A stretch of 64,000 nt of DNA from Methylobacter sp. (GCF_004322395.1 NZ_SCTW01000009.1:1-64000); one strand, 5' to 3'. Shown: positions 1 through 10,703, counted from the first letter of the stretch. Made by a program: numbers and translations. The notes: generated by a model from the sequence alone, not told the origin.

Positions 1-379
1 GGCCGCCGTTTGGAACAGATTATCGCAGAATTAAGAAAAGCCCTGCTTGGTTGGGCAGGTTTTTGCTCCTGCAAAACCTGCATTTCCATCATCCATGACG
101 GTCAAAGCTTACTTTGGCATTGCCGAAGTGATGAGCCCTCTGCGAGATATCGACAAATGGATACGACGCAAGTTACGCTGTTATATCTGGAAGCAATGGG
201 GAAAATCGGGCTATCGGGAATTGCGCAAACGAGGGGTATCCGTGCGAGAATCTTGGAATACCAGTAAAAGTGCGCATGGCCCGTGGCGTTTATCGAAAAC
301 CCCGGCGTTATCGCTGGCGTTGCCGGCGAAGGCATTTGCACAAATGGGGCTGCCCGTCTTAGCGGAGCGGCAGGTATGA
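1..379 (+). pseudogene. ltrA-like: Group II intron reverse transcriptase/maturase, C-terminal part, frameshifted
   Basis: The C-terminal end of a group II intron-encoded protein that would help splice and mobilise its own intron. Frame 1 gives a helical stretch ending LRKALLGWAGF. The maturase continues in frame 2 from about position 110 as YFGIAEVMSP, then WIRRKLRCYIWKQWG, GPWRLS and GLPVL, which are standard C-terminal motifs of the family. Between 60 and 110 sits an extra segment of about 49 nt, not a multiple of three, which breaks the frame. The 5' part lies outside the window. The product is probably inactive, although the RNA could still be spliced by a maturase acting in trans. The family call is secure; the exact bounds of the insertion are inferred from family consensus. 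Confidence 0.85.
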
Positions 380-385
380 ATCATC

Positions 386-459
386 GAACCGCCGTGTACG
401 TGATCCGTATGCCCGGTGGTGTGGGAGGGAGGAGCCGCAAGGCTTCTTCCTATCCCGAT
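386..459 (+). ncRNA. Group II intron domains V and VI, 3' end of intron
   Basis: Directly after the maturase comes a hairpin (about 386-420, CCGCCGTG pairing with CGGTGGT around a bulge) that fits domain V. A second hairpin with a GCAA tetraloop (about 421-456) fits domain VI. An unpaired A at 452 lies eight bases before the putative 3' end CCCGAT, the usual position of the branch-point adenosine. The 3' splice site is therefore placed at about 459. The 5' half of the intron is outside the window. Confidence 0.75.
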
Positions 460-482
460 TAGCACGTCTACGGGGATAAGTT

Positions 483-761
483 GTGGGTCACATATCAACA
501 TGGAAGAGCATTGCTATCGCAATCCTGATCGCTTATCCCTTCGTTATGCAATGGCTAGTTAACTTAGATCGTGCCAAAGGATTGCTATGGTTTTTTTTGC
601 ATCAGTTGTATTACGTTCCTGTTGCCTGGATTGGTCCTCCGCTGTTTGTGCCGGATTCGGAAGTGGGTTTTTGGGTGCAACCGTCTGGCCGTATGTTAAC
701 GGCCATCCTATACTTGGCACTTGCCGTGCTAACATGGCGCTCAACCGGAGCGCGGTTATAA
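483..761 (+). CDS. Cassette 1: small membrane protein, unknown function
   Basis: A 92-residue protein starting at GTG, with hydrophobic segments at about residues 8-25, 32-52 and 72-87, so probably an inner-membrane protein. I do not recognise a family. The gene ends inside the left arm of the attC site at 727-815, its last residues (LTWRSTGARL) being encoded by the attC, which is typical of cassette genes. It lies immediately 3' of the group II intron, so transcription would have to cross the intron. No strong ribosome-binding site is seen; GGGGAT lies just upstream. An internal start is possible. Confidence 0.55.
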   Translation: MGHISTWKSIAIAILIAYPFVMQWLVNLDRAKGLLWFFLHQLYYVPVAWIGPPLFVPDSEVGFWVQPSGRMLTAILYLALAVLTWRSTGARL

Positions 762-815
762 TGCGGTTTTGTTTTTTAGCTTTCCGGGCCGCGCCCGGTT
801 AGCTCTACGTTAGAC
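727..815 (+). repeat. attC site 1
   Basis: An 89-bp recombination site. The left core TGCTAAC (727-733) is slightly degenerate. The right core GTTAGAC is at 809-815. Internal arms CAACCGGAGCG and GCGCCCGGTT are partly complementary. It is nearly identical to the site at 2166-2255, so the two form one attC subtype of the array. Confidence 0.85.
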
Positions 816-827
816 AAAGAGGTACTT

Positions 828-1163
828 ATGGACCAAATAGAAGAAAACCTAGACTCTACCGAAAATAAAAATTTCTTTGCCAAGTTAAAAGACGGAGATT
901 TTGGTCTATCCACAACCTACTGGGGCTTTGGAGTACTCGGATCATTTGTAATTCGGTTTTTGTTTAGTACCATTGGCCAAGCTTCTGCCTCTATGTTTTT
1001 AATCCTTTTTGCAATTGCAACGGTTTACATGGGAATTGTATGGCTTGGTATTTGGCGAGCCGCTGACAAGTTTGAAGGCAATGAAATATGGATAGTTGCA
1101 TCCAAAATAATGGTTGCAATTGGTGTTCTTGTACATATAAACAATATTTTTGGCTTTATTTAG
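828..1163 (+). CDS. Cassette 2: small membrane protein, unknown function
   Basis: A 111-residue protein with an acidic soluble N-terminus (residues 1-30) followed by about three hydrophobic segments (roughly 34-50, 54-77 and 92-110). ATG at 828 has AGAGG upstream and lies 13 bp after the right core of attC 1, the standard place for a cassette gene start. It looks like other small membrane proteins common in cassette arrays, but I cannot name a family. Position and ribosome-binding site make it a confident gene; the function is unknown. Confidence 0.75.
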   Translation: MDQIEENLDSTENKNFFAKLKDGDFGLSTTYWGFGVLGSFVIRFLFSTIGQASASMFLILFAIATVYMGIVWLGIWRAADKFEGNEIWIVASKIMVAIGVLVHINNIFGFI

Positions 1164-1256
1164 GTAAAGTGGAATCAAACTGCTTTTCTAGCTTGGCCTT
1201 AGGCGCACAATCCAACGGGCAGTGTTCCAAATGTTTGATAAATTCAATTGCTTTTG

Positions 1257-1382
1257 GCCTAACATGGCGGTCAAAAGGGACGCGCCGCCCGTTGGCGGTT
1301 TTGAAGGTTTGGTTTTAAATTACGGTTCGGTGGCTTCGCTAAAGCTCATGCATGCGGCGTGCCCCTTACCTCCACGTTAGGC
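1257..1382 (+). repeat. attC site 2
   Basis: A 126-bp site with left core GCCTAAC (1257-1263) and right core GTTAGGC (1376-1382), which are exact inverse complements. Inner arms GGGACGCGCCGCC and GCGGCGTGCCCC pair with one another. It belongs to the longer subtype shared with attC 3 and the decayed copy near 2487. Confidence 0.9.
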
Positions 1383-1630
1383 ATTATGGAATGAATGTGT
1401 TGGCTTTGGCTTGCCTTCATCAGCCTCAGTGGTTACGGTAAGGTTTCGTTTGTGAGCGGTTCTGCTATTGTCAGCCATGCGTTTGCGTCATGCGCGGGGC
1501 AGTGCTACTGTTTTGGTTTGGCTTAGGTGCGCCGCGCACGACGCAAGCCGCGAGTCCTGTGTTGGTTTAGCGTCCAGTGCGTTGTTTAGGCTTTTTGTCC
1601 AAGGTAGTTTGGCTTTCATCGTGCTTCTTG
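1383..1630 (+). other. Cassette 3: no convincing gene
   Basis: This 248-bp cassette between attC 2 and attC 3 has only a very short frame starting MNVLALACLHQ and an ATG frame from 1477 that runs on into attC 3 (to 1677). The second frame is rich in Arg, Ala and Cys and has no recognisable domain or good ribosome-binding site. I treat the cassette as probably non-coding; it could instead carry a promoter or a small RNA. Confidence 0.5.
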
Positions 1631-1752
1631 GCCTAACATGGCGCTCAAAGGGACGTGCCGCCTCATGGCGGTTTTAAAGTTTTGTAATTTATCAAGCTTT
1701 GGGGCTTCGTTTAGCGTCCGTGAGCGGCACGCCCCTTAGCTCTACGTTAGGC
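1631..1752 (+). repeat. attC site 3
   Basis: A 122-bp site with left core GCCTAAC (1631-1637) and right core GTTAGGC (1746-1752). Strongly complementary arms AAGGGACGTGCCG and CGGCACGCCCCTT are visible. This is the cleanest attC of the array. Confidence 0.92.
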
Positions 1753-1758
1753 AATAGA

Positions 1759-2136
1759 ATGCAAACATCGTTCGTGTTAGCTTTTTCGTGGTTGGTCATA
1801 TGCTACATCCTCTCATCTTTTATCTTATGGTGTGCTGAAAGGAAGTTAGATCAGGCCTCGAAGGACAATTTAATCCAAGTGCGTCGCCCACTACGACCAG
1901 TTCCTTTCGTCTTTGTGTCTCTATTGTTTCTTGTGATATGGTTAAGACCTTCGAGTATATGGGCTTTCCTACCTTTAGGCGGTTCACTTGTATCTATTCT
2001 GGCCTTATGGAAATTTCGACGCTCATCGTTACCACAAACATTCAAGTTTGCATATACTTGGGCGATTGTGGTTTTACTTGCCGGTATTTGCGGTTCTAGC
2101 TTCGTTGTGGGATGGCTGACTGGTTTTTCTATATAG
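1759..2136 (+). CDS. Cassette 4: small membrane protein, unknown function
   Basis: A 125-residue protein when started at ATG 1759, seven bases after the right core of attC 3. A longer frame from 1699 would begin inside the attC and is rejected for that reason. Four hydrophobic segments are visible (about residues 3-24, 48-62, 66-84 and 98-122), with a basic loop LDQASKDNLIQVRRPLRP between the first two. No signature motif is seen. It is the third membrane protein among the gene-bearing cassettes here. Confidence 0.7.
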   Translation: MQTSFVLAFSWLVICYILSSFILWCAERKLDQASKDNLIQVRRPLRPVPFVFVSLLFLVIWLRPSSIWAFLPLGGSLVSILALWKFRRSSLPQTFKFAYTWAIVVLLAGICGSSFVVGWLTGFSI

Positions 2137-2165
2137 GAATAAATAGGCGTCGCAGTAAAATAAAT

Positions 2166-2255
2166 GCCTAACATGGCGCTCAACCGGAGCGCGGTTATAA
2201 TGCGATTTTATTTTTTCAGCTAACCCGGCCGCAGCCGGTTAGCTTTACGTTAACC
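2166..2255 (+). repeat. attC site 4
   Basis: A 90-bp site with left core GCCTAAC (2166-2172) and right core GTTAACC (2249-2255). The body matches attC 1 almost base for base, including CAACCGGAGCGCGGTTATAA. Confidence 0.88.
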
Positions 2256-2640
2256 TGCAGCAAAATCAAAGCGCTTGCGGCATTCCTTTCGGACGTTGTA
2301 GCCCCGTTCGTTCTTAGCTACTTGCGTTGTGCTCTTTTGACCGGTTTTGGTGTTGTTTGCAACAGGCCATCCGTCCGGTATCGGCTTTCACCGGCGTAGC
2401 GCAAGCCTTTGCGGAGCTTCCCGGACGGGCTTTTTCAGCCAGGCAAAGCATTGCCGGTGGCTGAGGTTGGTTGTACAATCGAGCCGGCATAGCGGTCAAA
2501 GGGACGCGCCGCCCGATGGCGGTTTTACAGGTTTTGCTTTTAAATCGGGTTCGGCGGCTTCGCTAGCTTCCTTCAGTGACGCGGGCCATGCCTTTAGGTT
2601 ATGTGCCGCTGTTGATCCATCTATCCGCGTAAGCACGAGG
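2256..2640 (+). other. Cassette 5 (no clear gene) with decayed attC
   Basis: A 93-residue-plus frame (2347-2661) shows no domain and crosses the attC remnant, so it is not called. From about 2487 the sequence matches the left half of attC 2 (GCGGTCAAAGGGACGCGCC, then CCCGATGGCGG). No GTTRRRY core is found on the right; the nearest candidate is in AGGTTATGT near 2600. This is best read as an attC that has lost its right core, marking the decaying distal end of the array. Confidence 0.55.
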
Positions 2641-2648
2641 TTAAACCA

Positions 2649-3833
2649 ATGTCCGACATAATTCTTTTAGGTACCCGCAAGGGTACGGTGATATTTGATC
2701 GTTCGAATTCGACTTGGCGTCCTCGACCCATTGCGCATGCGGGTATTCCCGTATGTTATGCAGCTCGCGATCCGCGCGACGGTACGCTGTGGGCTTCCCT
2801 GGATCATGGCCATTGGGGGCCTAAACTGTCTCGTTCGCGCGACGGCGGTGCGACATGGGAGAATGTGCTGTCGTTGAAGTACCCGCAAGGCGCACGCTAC
2901 ATCGTCAAGTACCTGCCGACGCCGGATTTCGACCCGGAGGCACCGGCGGGGCAGCCGGAATATAAGGACGCTACCGTGTTCAAGATATGGAATCTAGCGT
3001 TTGGCCATGCCGGGCAACCCGGCAGGCTGTATGCCGGCACGATTCCCGGCGGTTTGTTCGTCAGCGATGACGGCGGCGACAGTTGGGTGCTCAACCGGCC
3101 ACTGTGGAATCACGAAAGCCGCGGCGGCGATCTGTTCACCGGCGAGGCGACCAGCAAGAACCTTTGGGGCGGCACGCCGGCCAGCATTGATTATGGAGTG
3201 TTCGAACCGGGCATCCACTCGATCGTTCTCGACCCGCGCAATTCGAACCGTATCCACATTGCAGTGTCTTCAGCCGGCGTGCTGGAAACCGCCGATGGAG
3301 GCCTAACTTGGCAAAGTCGTAACCGCGGAATGCGGATGGATTATCTGCCGAATCCGGAAGCCGAGTGGGGCCACGATCCGCATTTTGTGACGGGCTGTCC
3401 GGGGCAGCCGGATCATCTCTGGCAGCAGAACCACTGCGGCGTGTTTTACAGCGATGACAGTGCCCAGAACTGGAAAAAAGTCAGCATGCCCGATGCCGGC
3501 GTGCATTTCGGCTTCCCGATTGCCGTCGATGAGCACGACGGGCTTACCGCATGGGTTGTCCCCGCCCATGCAGACTCGCAGCGGATGGCGATTGGCGGCG
3601 GTCTGTATGTCGCCCGAACCACGGACGGTGGGCAGACCTGGCAATCTTTTCGCACCGGCCTGCCGCAGGATCATGCTTACGACATCGTGCTGAGACATGG
3701 GCTTGATATAGCCGGCGATTGTCTCTGTTTCGGCAGCACGACAGGCAACGTTTATCTGTCGGAAGACCGCGGTGAAACCTGGCAATGCCTGGGCAACCAT
3801 TTTCCGCCGGTCTATTCGGTGCGATTCGGCTAA
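2649..3833 (+). CDS. BNR/Asp-box repeat beta-propeller protein (sialidase-like fold)
   Basis: A 394-residue protein with repeated Asp-box motifs: SRDGGATW (about residue 63), SDDGGDSW (141), TADGGLTW, SDDSAQNW, TTDGGQTW and SEDRGETW. These mark a six- or seven-bladed BNR/YVTN-type beta-propeller. No signal peptide is seen, so it is probably cytoplasmic, and true sialidase activity is doubtful. Start ATG 2649 has GAGG about seven bases upstream. It ends five bases before a MoaD/ThiS-like gene, so the two are very likely co-transcribed. It is more GC-rich than the cassettes on its left. The substrate is unknown. Confidence 0.85.
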   Translation: MSDIILLGTRKGTVIFDRSNSTWRPRPIAHAGIPVCYAARDPRDGTLWASLDHGHWGPKLSRSRDGGATWENVLSLKYPQGARYIVKYLPTPDFDPEAPAGQPEYKDATVFKIWNLAFGHAGQPGRLYAGTIPGGLFVSDDGGDSWVLNRPLWNHESRGGDLFTGEATSKNLWGGTPASIDYGVFEPGIHSIVLDPRNSNRIHIAVSSAGVLETADGGLTWQSRNRGMRMDYLPNPEAEWGHDPHFVTGCPGQPDHLWQQNHCGVFYSDDSAQNWKKVSMPDAGVHFGFPIAVDEHDGLTAWVVPAHADSQRMAIGGGLYVARTTDGGQTWQSFRTGLPQDHAYDIVLRHGLDIAGDCLCFGSTTGNVYLSEDRGETWQCLGNHFPPVYSVRFG

Positions 3834-3838
3834 ACGGC

Positions 3839-4117
3839 ATGCCTACGGTAAAAATGACTCAACATCTTTACCGGTTCTTCCCGGCGCTGGAGAATCGTAC
3901 GGTTACGGTGCAGGCCGGATCGGTTGCCGAAATCCTGCATGCGGTCAACCAGATTGCCCCCGGATTCACCGATTACGTGCTGGACGAACGTGGCGCGCTA
4001 CGCCGGCACGTCTATCTCAGCGTCAATGACACGATAGTGGTCGACAGAAAAACACTCTCGGATCGTGTACAGGACGACGGGACTGTATACATTTTCCAGG
4101 CACTGAGCGGGGGTTGA
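3839..4117 (+). CDS. MoaD/ThiS-family ubiquitin-like protein
   Basis: A 92-residue protein ending in ALSGG. A C-terminal Gly-Gly is the hallmark of sulfur-carrier beta-grasp proteins (MoaD, ThiS), which are activated there by adenylation. Central segments SVAEILHAVNQ and VYLSVNDT fit the fold. ATG 3839 is chosen because it starts just after the stop of the BNR gene; ATG 3854 (MTQHLYRF) is an alternative, and neither has a strong ribosome-binding site. No E1-like activating enzyme is nearby. The pairing suggests a shared task, but the acceptor of any carried sulfur, or any protein conjugation, is unknown. Confidence 0.8.
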   Translation: MPTVKMTQHLYRFFPALENRTVTVQAGSVAEILHAVNQIAPGFTDYVLDERGALRRHVYLSVNDTIVVDRKTLSDRVQDDGTVYIFQALSGG

Positions 4118-4202
4118 GTGCTTAGTAAATTTATAGTTTACGCAATAAAGAATTTGATCTAGGGTTAAAACAATATTATTTGTAAGTTAAATTTAATCTT
4201 CC

Positions 4203-4231
4203 TTGATTTAATGAGGGTCGATATATATAAT
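4203..4231 (+). promoter_or_regulatory. Predicted sigma70 promoter of the atp operon
   Basis: TTGATT at 4203-4208 and TATAAT at 4226-4231 are separated by exactly 17 bases. Transcription would begin near 4238, only about ten bases before the chosen atpI start, so the atpI message would be nearly leaderless. Confidence 0.65.
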
Positions 4232-4247
4232 TCCCGAGCTGTTGAGT

Positions 4248-4619
4248 ATGGAGTTGGGTGTGACGGGTACAAGGCGCTCTACTGTCAGTAAAATCATAAG
4301 TTATCAAATTCTTTTGATCATAATAATGACGGCAGGATTTGCCTTGGAAGGGGGTAGACCTTACGCTTTATCGGCAGCTTTAGGCGGAGCGGCGGCATTT
4401 ATTCCCAATCTGTATTTTGCATTGCGGGTATATCGATCCGCAGGGCAGGAAGCAAGAAAGATTGTACGGTCTTTCTATGCAGGGGAATCGGGCAAATTAT
4501 TGCTAACAGCCGCGCTGTTCTTCATGATTTTCCAGCTCCCAAACATAGAAATATTACCGCTGCTGGCAGTATACATGGCGGCATTATCGGTTTTTTGGTT
4601 TGCGCTGCTGATGCGCTGA
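4248..4619 (+). CDS. atpI: ATP synthase protein I
   Basis: A 123-residue membrane protein with four hydrophobic helices, first gene of the atp operon. AtpI assists assembly of the c-ring and is not a permanent subunit. Family-like features are the GGAAAFIPNLYFALR segment and the following basic stretch RSAGQEARKIVRSFYAGE. ATG 4248 is taken; a TTG at 4242 in the same frame is possible. atpB starts 25 bases downstream behind GAGAGGA. Weak sequence conservation is normal for this family; operon position carries much of the call. Confidence 0.9.
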   Translation: MELGVTGTRRSTVSKIISYQILLIIIMTAGFALEGGRPYALSAALGGAAAFIPNLYFALRVYRSAGQEARKIVRSFYAGESGKLLLTAALFFMIFQLPNIEILPLLAVYMAALSVFWFALLMR

Positions 4620-4635
4620 CATTATTTATATTTAG

Positions 4636-5418
<783 letters not shown>

Positions 5419-5447
5419 ACACTTTTTTAACTTTTATAATTAACTAA

Positions 5448-5750
<303 letters not shown>

Positions 5751-5789
5751 TAGGCTGTTTAACTTTACTAGCAACAAGAGGAACGCATC

Positions 5790-6263
5790 GTGAGTATCAA
5801 TGCTACTCTGATTGGGCAAATGATTACCTTTGCACTTCTGGTATGGTTTACCATGAAGTACATCTGGCCGCCTTTATTTGACTCTTTAGAAGAACGTAAA
5901 AAGAAAATTGCTGACGGTTTGGCTGCCGCTGAAAAAGGTCAGGAAGCAATGCAGTTGGCGGAGAAAAAGGCCAAGGGCGTTTTAAAAGAAGCCAAAGAAC
6001 AGTCTTCGGAGATTGTGAATCTGGCTCAAAAACGTGCCAATGAACTTGTTGAAGCATCAAAAGAGACCGCCAAAAAAGAAGGCGAGCGTTTGATTCTTGT
6101 GGCAAAGGCGCAAATTGAGCAAGAAAAACAACAGGCTAAAGAAAGTTTACGAAAAGAGGTTTCGGCCTTGGCTTTACGTGCTGCGGAACAGATTCTGAGT
6201 GCGGAAATCGATAAAACCAAGCACCAGGATCTCCTGAGCAAAATCTCTAATCAATTGGGTTAA
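5790..6263 (+). CDS. atpF: F0F1 ATP synthase subunit b
   Basis: A 157-residue subunit of the peripheral stalk. One N-terminal membrane helix (about residues 5-25, [18 protein letters not shown]) is followed by a long charged coiled coil rich in Lys, Glu and Ala. It dimerises and holds the F1 head against rotation through the delta subunit. The start is GTG 5790 with AGAGGAA upstream. Its stop lies five bases before atpH, so translation is likely coupled. Confidence 0.96.
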   Translation: MSINATLIGQMITFALLVWFTMKYIWPPLFDSLEERKKKIADGLAAAEKGQEAMQLAEKKAKGVLKEAKEQSSEIVNLAQKRANELVEASKETAKKEGERLILVAKAQIEQEKQQAKESLRKEVSALALRAAEQILSAEIDKTKHQDLLSKISNQLG

Positions 6264-6268
6264 GCATA

Positions 6269-6799
6269 ATGAGCGAACTGGCAACATTGGCAAGACCTTA
6301 TGCAGCGGCGGTGTTCAAGCGATCCAAAGAAACCGGCAAGACTGAGCAGTGGTCGAAAAGTTTGGCGTTTATATCGGCTGTCTTGAATGATAAAGAAGTT
6401 TCTGTGGTAGTCGCTAATCCTAAAGTCAGCAAGGAGCGGTTATCGGCGCTGATGCTCGATATTTGTCAGGGACAGGTAGATGAAGAAGGTGCGAATTTTC
6501 TGAAATTACTGGTTCAAAACAACCGGCTAACTCTGGCGCCGACTATTGCTGAACTGTTCGAAGCCTTAAAGGCGGAAAGTGAAGGTTATGTCGATGTTGA
6601 AGTTACTACTGCTTATGCTTTCTCCAAAGAAGAAAAGCAAAGTTTTATTTCAACGCTGGAAAAAACGCTAAGCAAAAAAGTCCATATGAATGTGACCGTG
6701 GATAAATCATTAATCGGTGGCGTACTGGTACGTGCAGGCGACAGAGTGATTGACGGTTCCATTAAAGGCCAGCTTCAACAATTAGCAAAACGACTCTAA
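6269..6799 (+). CDS. atpH: F0F1 ATP synthase subunit delta
   Basis: A 176-residue peripheral-stalk subunit that links subunit b to the top of the alpha3-beta3 hexamer. The N-terminal helical domain starts [13 protein letters not shown], a family signature. The C-terminal part has the conserved [20 protein letters not shown]. Length matches E. coli AtpH (177). The gene sits between atpF and atpA with short spacers (5 and 20 bases). Confidence 0.96.
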   Translation: MSELATLARPYAAAVFKRSKETGKTEQWSKSLAFISAVLNDKEVSVVVANPKVSKERLSALMLDICQGQVDEEGANFLKLLVQNNRLTLAPTIAELFEALKAESEGYVDVEVTTAYAFSKEEKQSFISTLEKTLSKKVHMNVTVDKSLIGGVLVRAGDRVIDGSIKGQLQQLAKRL

Positions 6800-6819
6800 A
6801 CCAGAGCGAGAAACAGAAT

Positions 6820-8361
6820 ATGCAATTAAACCCATCTGAAATAAGCGATCTGATTAAAAAGAAGATCGAAAACTTCGACCTGAGCGCTGAGTCTCATACA
6901 GAAGGTACTGTAGTCAGTGTGACTGACGGTATTGTACGCGTACATGGTCTTTCGGAAGCAATGCAAGGCGAAATGCTGGAATTTCCCGGTAACACCTTTG
7001 GCATGGCGCTTAACCTCGAAAGAGATTCTGTGGGTGTGGTGGTATTAGGTTCGTACCAACACATCTCTGAAGGCGACACCGTAAAATGTACTGGAAAAAT
7101 TCTTGAAGTGCCTGTCGGCGAAGCATTGCTGGGCCGTGTTGTTGACGCGCTGGGTAATCCTATCGACGGCAAGGGCGCGATTGAAACAAAGCACACTTCG
7201 CCAATTGAAAAAATTGCACCCGGTGTAATTGCCCGTCAATCGGTTGATCAACCCGTGCAATTGGGTTTGAAATCTATCGATGCGATGATTCCGGTAGGCC
7301 GTGGCCAACGGGAATTGATTATTGGCGATAGACAAACCGGTAAAACAGCTATCGCGGTTGATGCGATCATCAATCAAAAGGGCACAGGTATTAAATGTAT
7401 CTATGTCGCCATCGGCCAAAAACGCTCATCGATTGCTAACGTAGTACGTAAGCTTGAAGAGCATGGCGCAATGGCTCACACGATTATAGTCTCTGCATCG
7501 GCATCGGAATCGGCGGCCTTACAATTTATCGCGCCATATACCGGTTGCTCAATGGGTGAGTATTTCAGGGATCGCGGTGAAGATGCGCTGATCATTTATG
7601 ACGACTTAACCAAGCAAGCTTGGGCTTATCGTCAGATTTCTCTATTATTGCGTCGTCCTCCAGGTCGCGAAGCGTATCCAGGGGACGTGTTCTATTTGCA
7701 TTCCCGTTTGTTGGAAAGAGCGTCACGCATTAACGCAGCAGAAGTTGAGAAGTTGACCAAAGGCAAGGTGAAAGGTAAAACAGGGTCATTGACCGCGTTG
7801 CCTATTATTGAAACCCAAGGCGGCGACGTATCGGCTTTCGTACCGACTAACGTAATCTCTATTACCGATGGTCAAATCTTTTTGGAAAGTAACTTGTTTA
7901 ACTCAGGCATACGCCCGGCGGTGAATGCTGGTTTATCGGTATCACGTGTAGGCGGCGCAGCTCAAACCAAGATCATCAAGAAATTGGGTGGCGGTACACG
8001 TCTTGATTTGGCCCAATACCGTGAGTTGGCGGCTTTTGCCCAGTTTGCATCCGATTTGGATGAAAACACCCGCAAGCAGATTGAACGCGGTCAACGCGTG
8101 ACCGAACTGATGAAGCAGAATCAATATTCACCGATGTCGGTCGCTCAAATGGCGGTTTCATTGTTTGCCGCTAATGAAGGTTTCCTTGATAGCGTGGAAG
8201 TTAACAAAGTGCTTGCTTTTGAGGCTGCCTTACAGTCGTACATGACGTCAGAGCATTCTGAATTGATGAACAACATTAATGCAACTGGCGATTTTAGCGA
8301 TGACATAAGAAAGGGTATGCTGGCTGCAATCCAGTCTTTCGTCAAAACTCATAGCTGGTAA
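6820..8361 (+). CDS. atpA: F0F1 ATP synthase subunit alpha
   Basis: A 513-residue subunit, the same length as in E. coli. The Walker A motif GDRQTGKTA lies at about residues 169-177, and the signature [14 protein letters not shown] is near residue 365. Alpha subunits bind nucleotide without catalysing turnover and alternate with beta in the F1 head. It starts 20 bases after atpH and ends 12 bases before atpG. Confidence 0.98.
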   Translation: MQLNPSEISDLIKKKIENFDLSAESHTEGTVVSVTDGIVRVHGLSEAMQGEMLEFPGNTFGMALNLERDSVGVVVLGSYQHISEGDTVKCTGKILEVPVGEALLGRVVDALGNPIDGKGAIETKHTSPIEKIAPGVIARQSVDQPVQLGLKSIDAMIPVGRGQRELIIGDRQTGKTAIAVDAIINQKGTGIKCIYVAIGQKRSSIANVVRKLEEHGAMAHTIIVSASASESAALQFIAPYTGCSMGEYFRDRGEDALIIYDDLTKQAWAYRQISLLLRRPPGREAYPGDVFYLHSRLLERASRINAAEVEKLTKGKVKGKTGSLTALPIIETQGGDVSAFVPTNVISITDGQIFLESNLFNSGIRPAVNAGLSVSRVGGAAQTKIIKKLGGGTRLDLAQYRELAAFAQFASDLDENTRKQIERGQRVTELMKQNQYSPMSVAQMAVSLFAANEGFLDSVEVNKVLAFEAALQSYMTSEHSELMNNINATGDFSDDIRKGMLAAIQSFVKTHSW

Positions 8362-8373
8362 AAGGGTCTTAAG

Positions 8374-9237
8374 ATGGCTGTTGGTAAAGAAATACGCAGC
8401 AAGATCGGGAGTATTAAAAACACTCAAAAAATTACCCGTGCAATGGAAATGGTTGCCGCGAGTAAAATGCGCAAAACAAAAGACAGAATGCTGGCAACAC
8501 GCCCATACTCTATAAAGATTGGCCAGATTATCAAACATCTGGCTCATGCAAATCCAGAGTATAAGCATTCTTTTCTTGTTGAACGCCCGGTTAAGCGAGT
8601 CGGCATTATTGTAATAAGTTCTGACAGGGGGTTGTGCGGAGGACTGAATTCAAATTTATTCAGAAAAACCCTGACTCAAATAATGCAATGGGAAAAAGCA
8701 AATATTGAAGTCGATATTTGCACGATAGGTACCAAAGCGTTCGGTTTTTTCGGCAATCTGAAAACAAATCTTGTCGGACAAGTTTCTAAATTGGGTGATA
8801 CACCGCATCAGCATGACATTATCGGCATCATTAAAATCATGTTAGATGCTTATGCAGAGGGTAGAATCGATGAATTGCATGTTGTATATAATGAATTCGT
8901 TAATACCATGACCCAGAAGCCTACTATCGAAAAATTACTGCCAGTCGTCGCCGGTGAGCTTGATGAAGGTTTAAACGGTCATTGGGATTATATCTATGAG
9001 CCTGATGCCAAGGAAGTTTTGGATCATCTGTTAACCCGATACACTGAGTCTATCGTTTATCAAGGTCTGGTTGAAAATAATGCCTGTGAACAGGCGGCCC
9101 GAATGGTGGCGATGAAGAGTGCTTCGGACAATGCGGGAAACATTATCAGTGAGTTACAGCTGATATATAACAAAGCCCGGCAAGCCGCAATCACTCAGGA
9201 AATTTCAGAAATTGTTGCTGGTGCTGCAGCTGTTTAA
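8374..9237 (+). CDS. atpG: F0F1 ATP synthase subunit gamma
   Basis: A 287-residue central-stalk rotor subunit. The N-terminal helix carries [20 protein letters not shown] and the C-terminal helix ends with [19 protein letters not shown], the two long helices that form the rotating shaft. Length equals that of E. coli AtpG (287). It is followed by a 61-bp spacer containing a REP-like sequence before atpD, the longest gap inside the atpE-atpC part of the operon. Confidence 0.98.
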   Translation: MAVGKEIRSKIGSIKNTQKITRAMEMVAASKMRKTKDRMLATRPYSIKIGQIIKHLAHANPEYKHSFLVERPVKRVGIIVISSDRGLCGGLNSNLFRKTLTQIMQWEKANIEVDICTIGTKAFGFFGNLKTNLVGQVSKLGDTPHQHDIIGIIKIMLDAYAEGRIDELHVVYNEFVNTMTQKPTIEKLLPVVAGELDEGLNGHWDYIYEPDAKEVLDHLLTRYTESIVYQGLVENNACEQAARMVAMKSASDNAGNIISELQLIYNKARQAAITQEISEIVAGAAAV

Positions 9238-9266
9238 GGCTCTCCTGAGCTAGTCGAAGGACCCAG
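9238..9266. repeat. REP-like fragment between atpG and atpD
   Basis: CTCCTGAGCTAGTCGAAGGA resembles the widespread intergenic repeat core CTGAGC-N-GTCGAAGG also seen at 15.1-15.3 kb and near 25.65 kb. Inside an operon it could modulate mRNA stability or relative expression of atpD; no direct evidence. Confidence 0.5.
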
Positions 9267-9271
9267 GTTAA

Positions 9272-10678
<1,407 letters not shown>

Positions 10679-10703
10679 GCTATATATCTAATAGGTATCA
10701 ATC

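Larger units (their letters stand above)
460..2640 (+). mobile_element. Integron gene-cassette array (partial)
   Basis: A run of short cassettes, each ending in an attC-like site with RYYYAAC on the left, GTTRRRY on the right and inverted internal arms. The orientation (gene then attC, with GTTRRRY on the right) puts attI and the integrase to the left, beyond the window start. Four sites are well preserved and a fifth is decayed next to the chromosomal gene at 2649, as expected at the distal end of an old array. No antibiotic resistance gene is present. No integrase is visible, so whether this is a sedentary chromosomal integron or a fragment cannot be decided here. Confidence 0.85.

Noticed and set aside
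1468-1677. 69-residue frame in cassette 3
   Set aside because: TTG start, no ribosome-binding site, and its last third is translated attC; kept only as a remark.
2347-2661. 104-residue plus-strand frame in cassette 5
   Set aside because: Crosses a decayed attC and the next gene's ribosome-binding site; no domain.
3303-3800. 165-residue minus-strand frame
   Set aside because: Antisense to the BNR gene, whose repeats are clearly coding on the plus strand.
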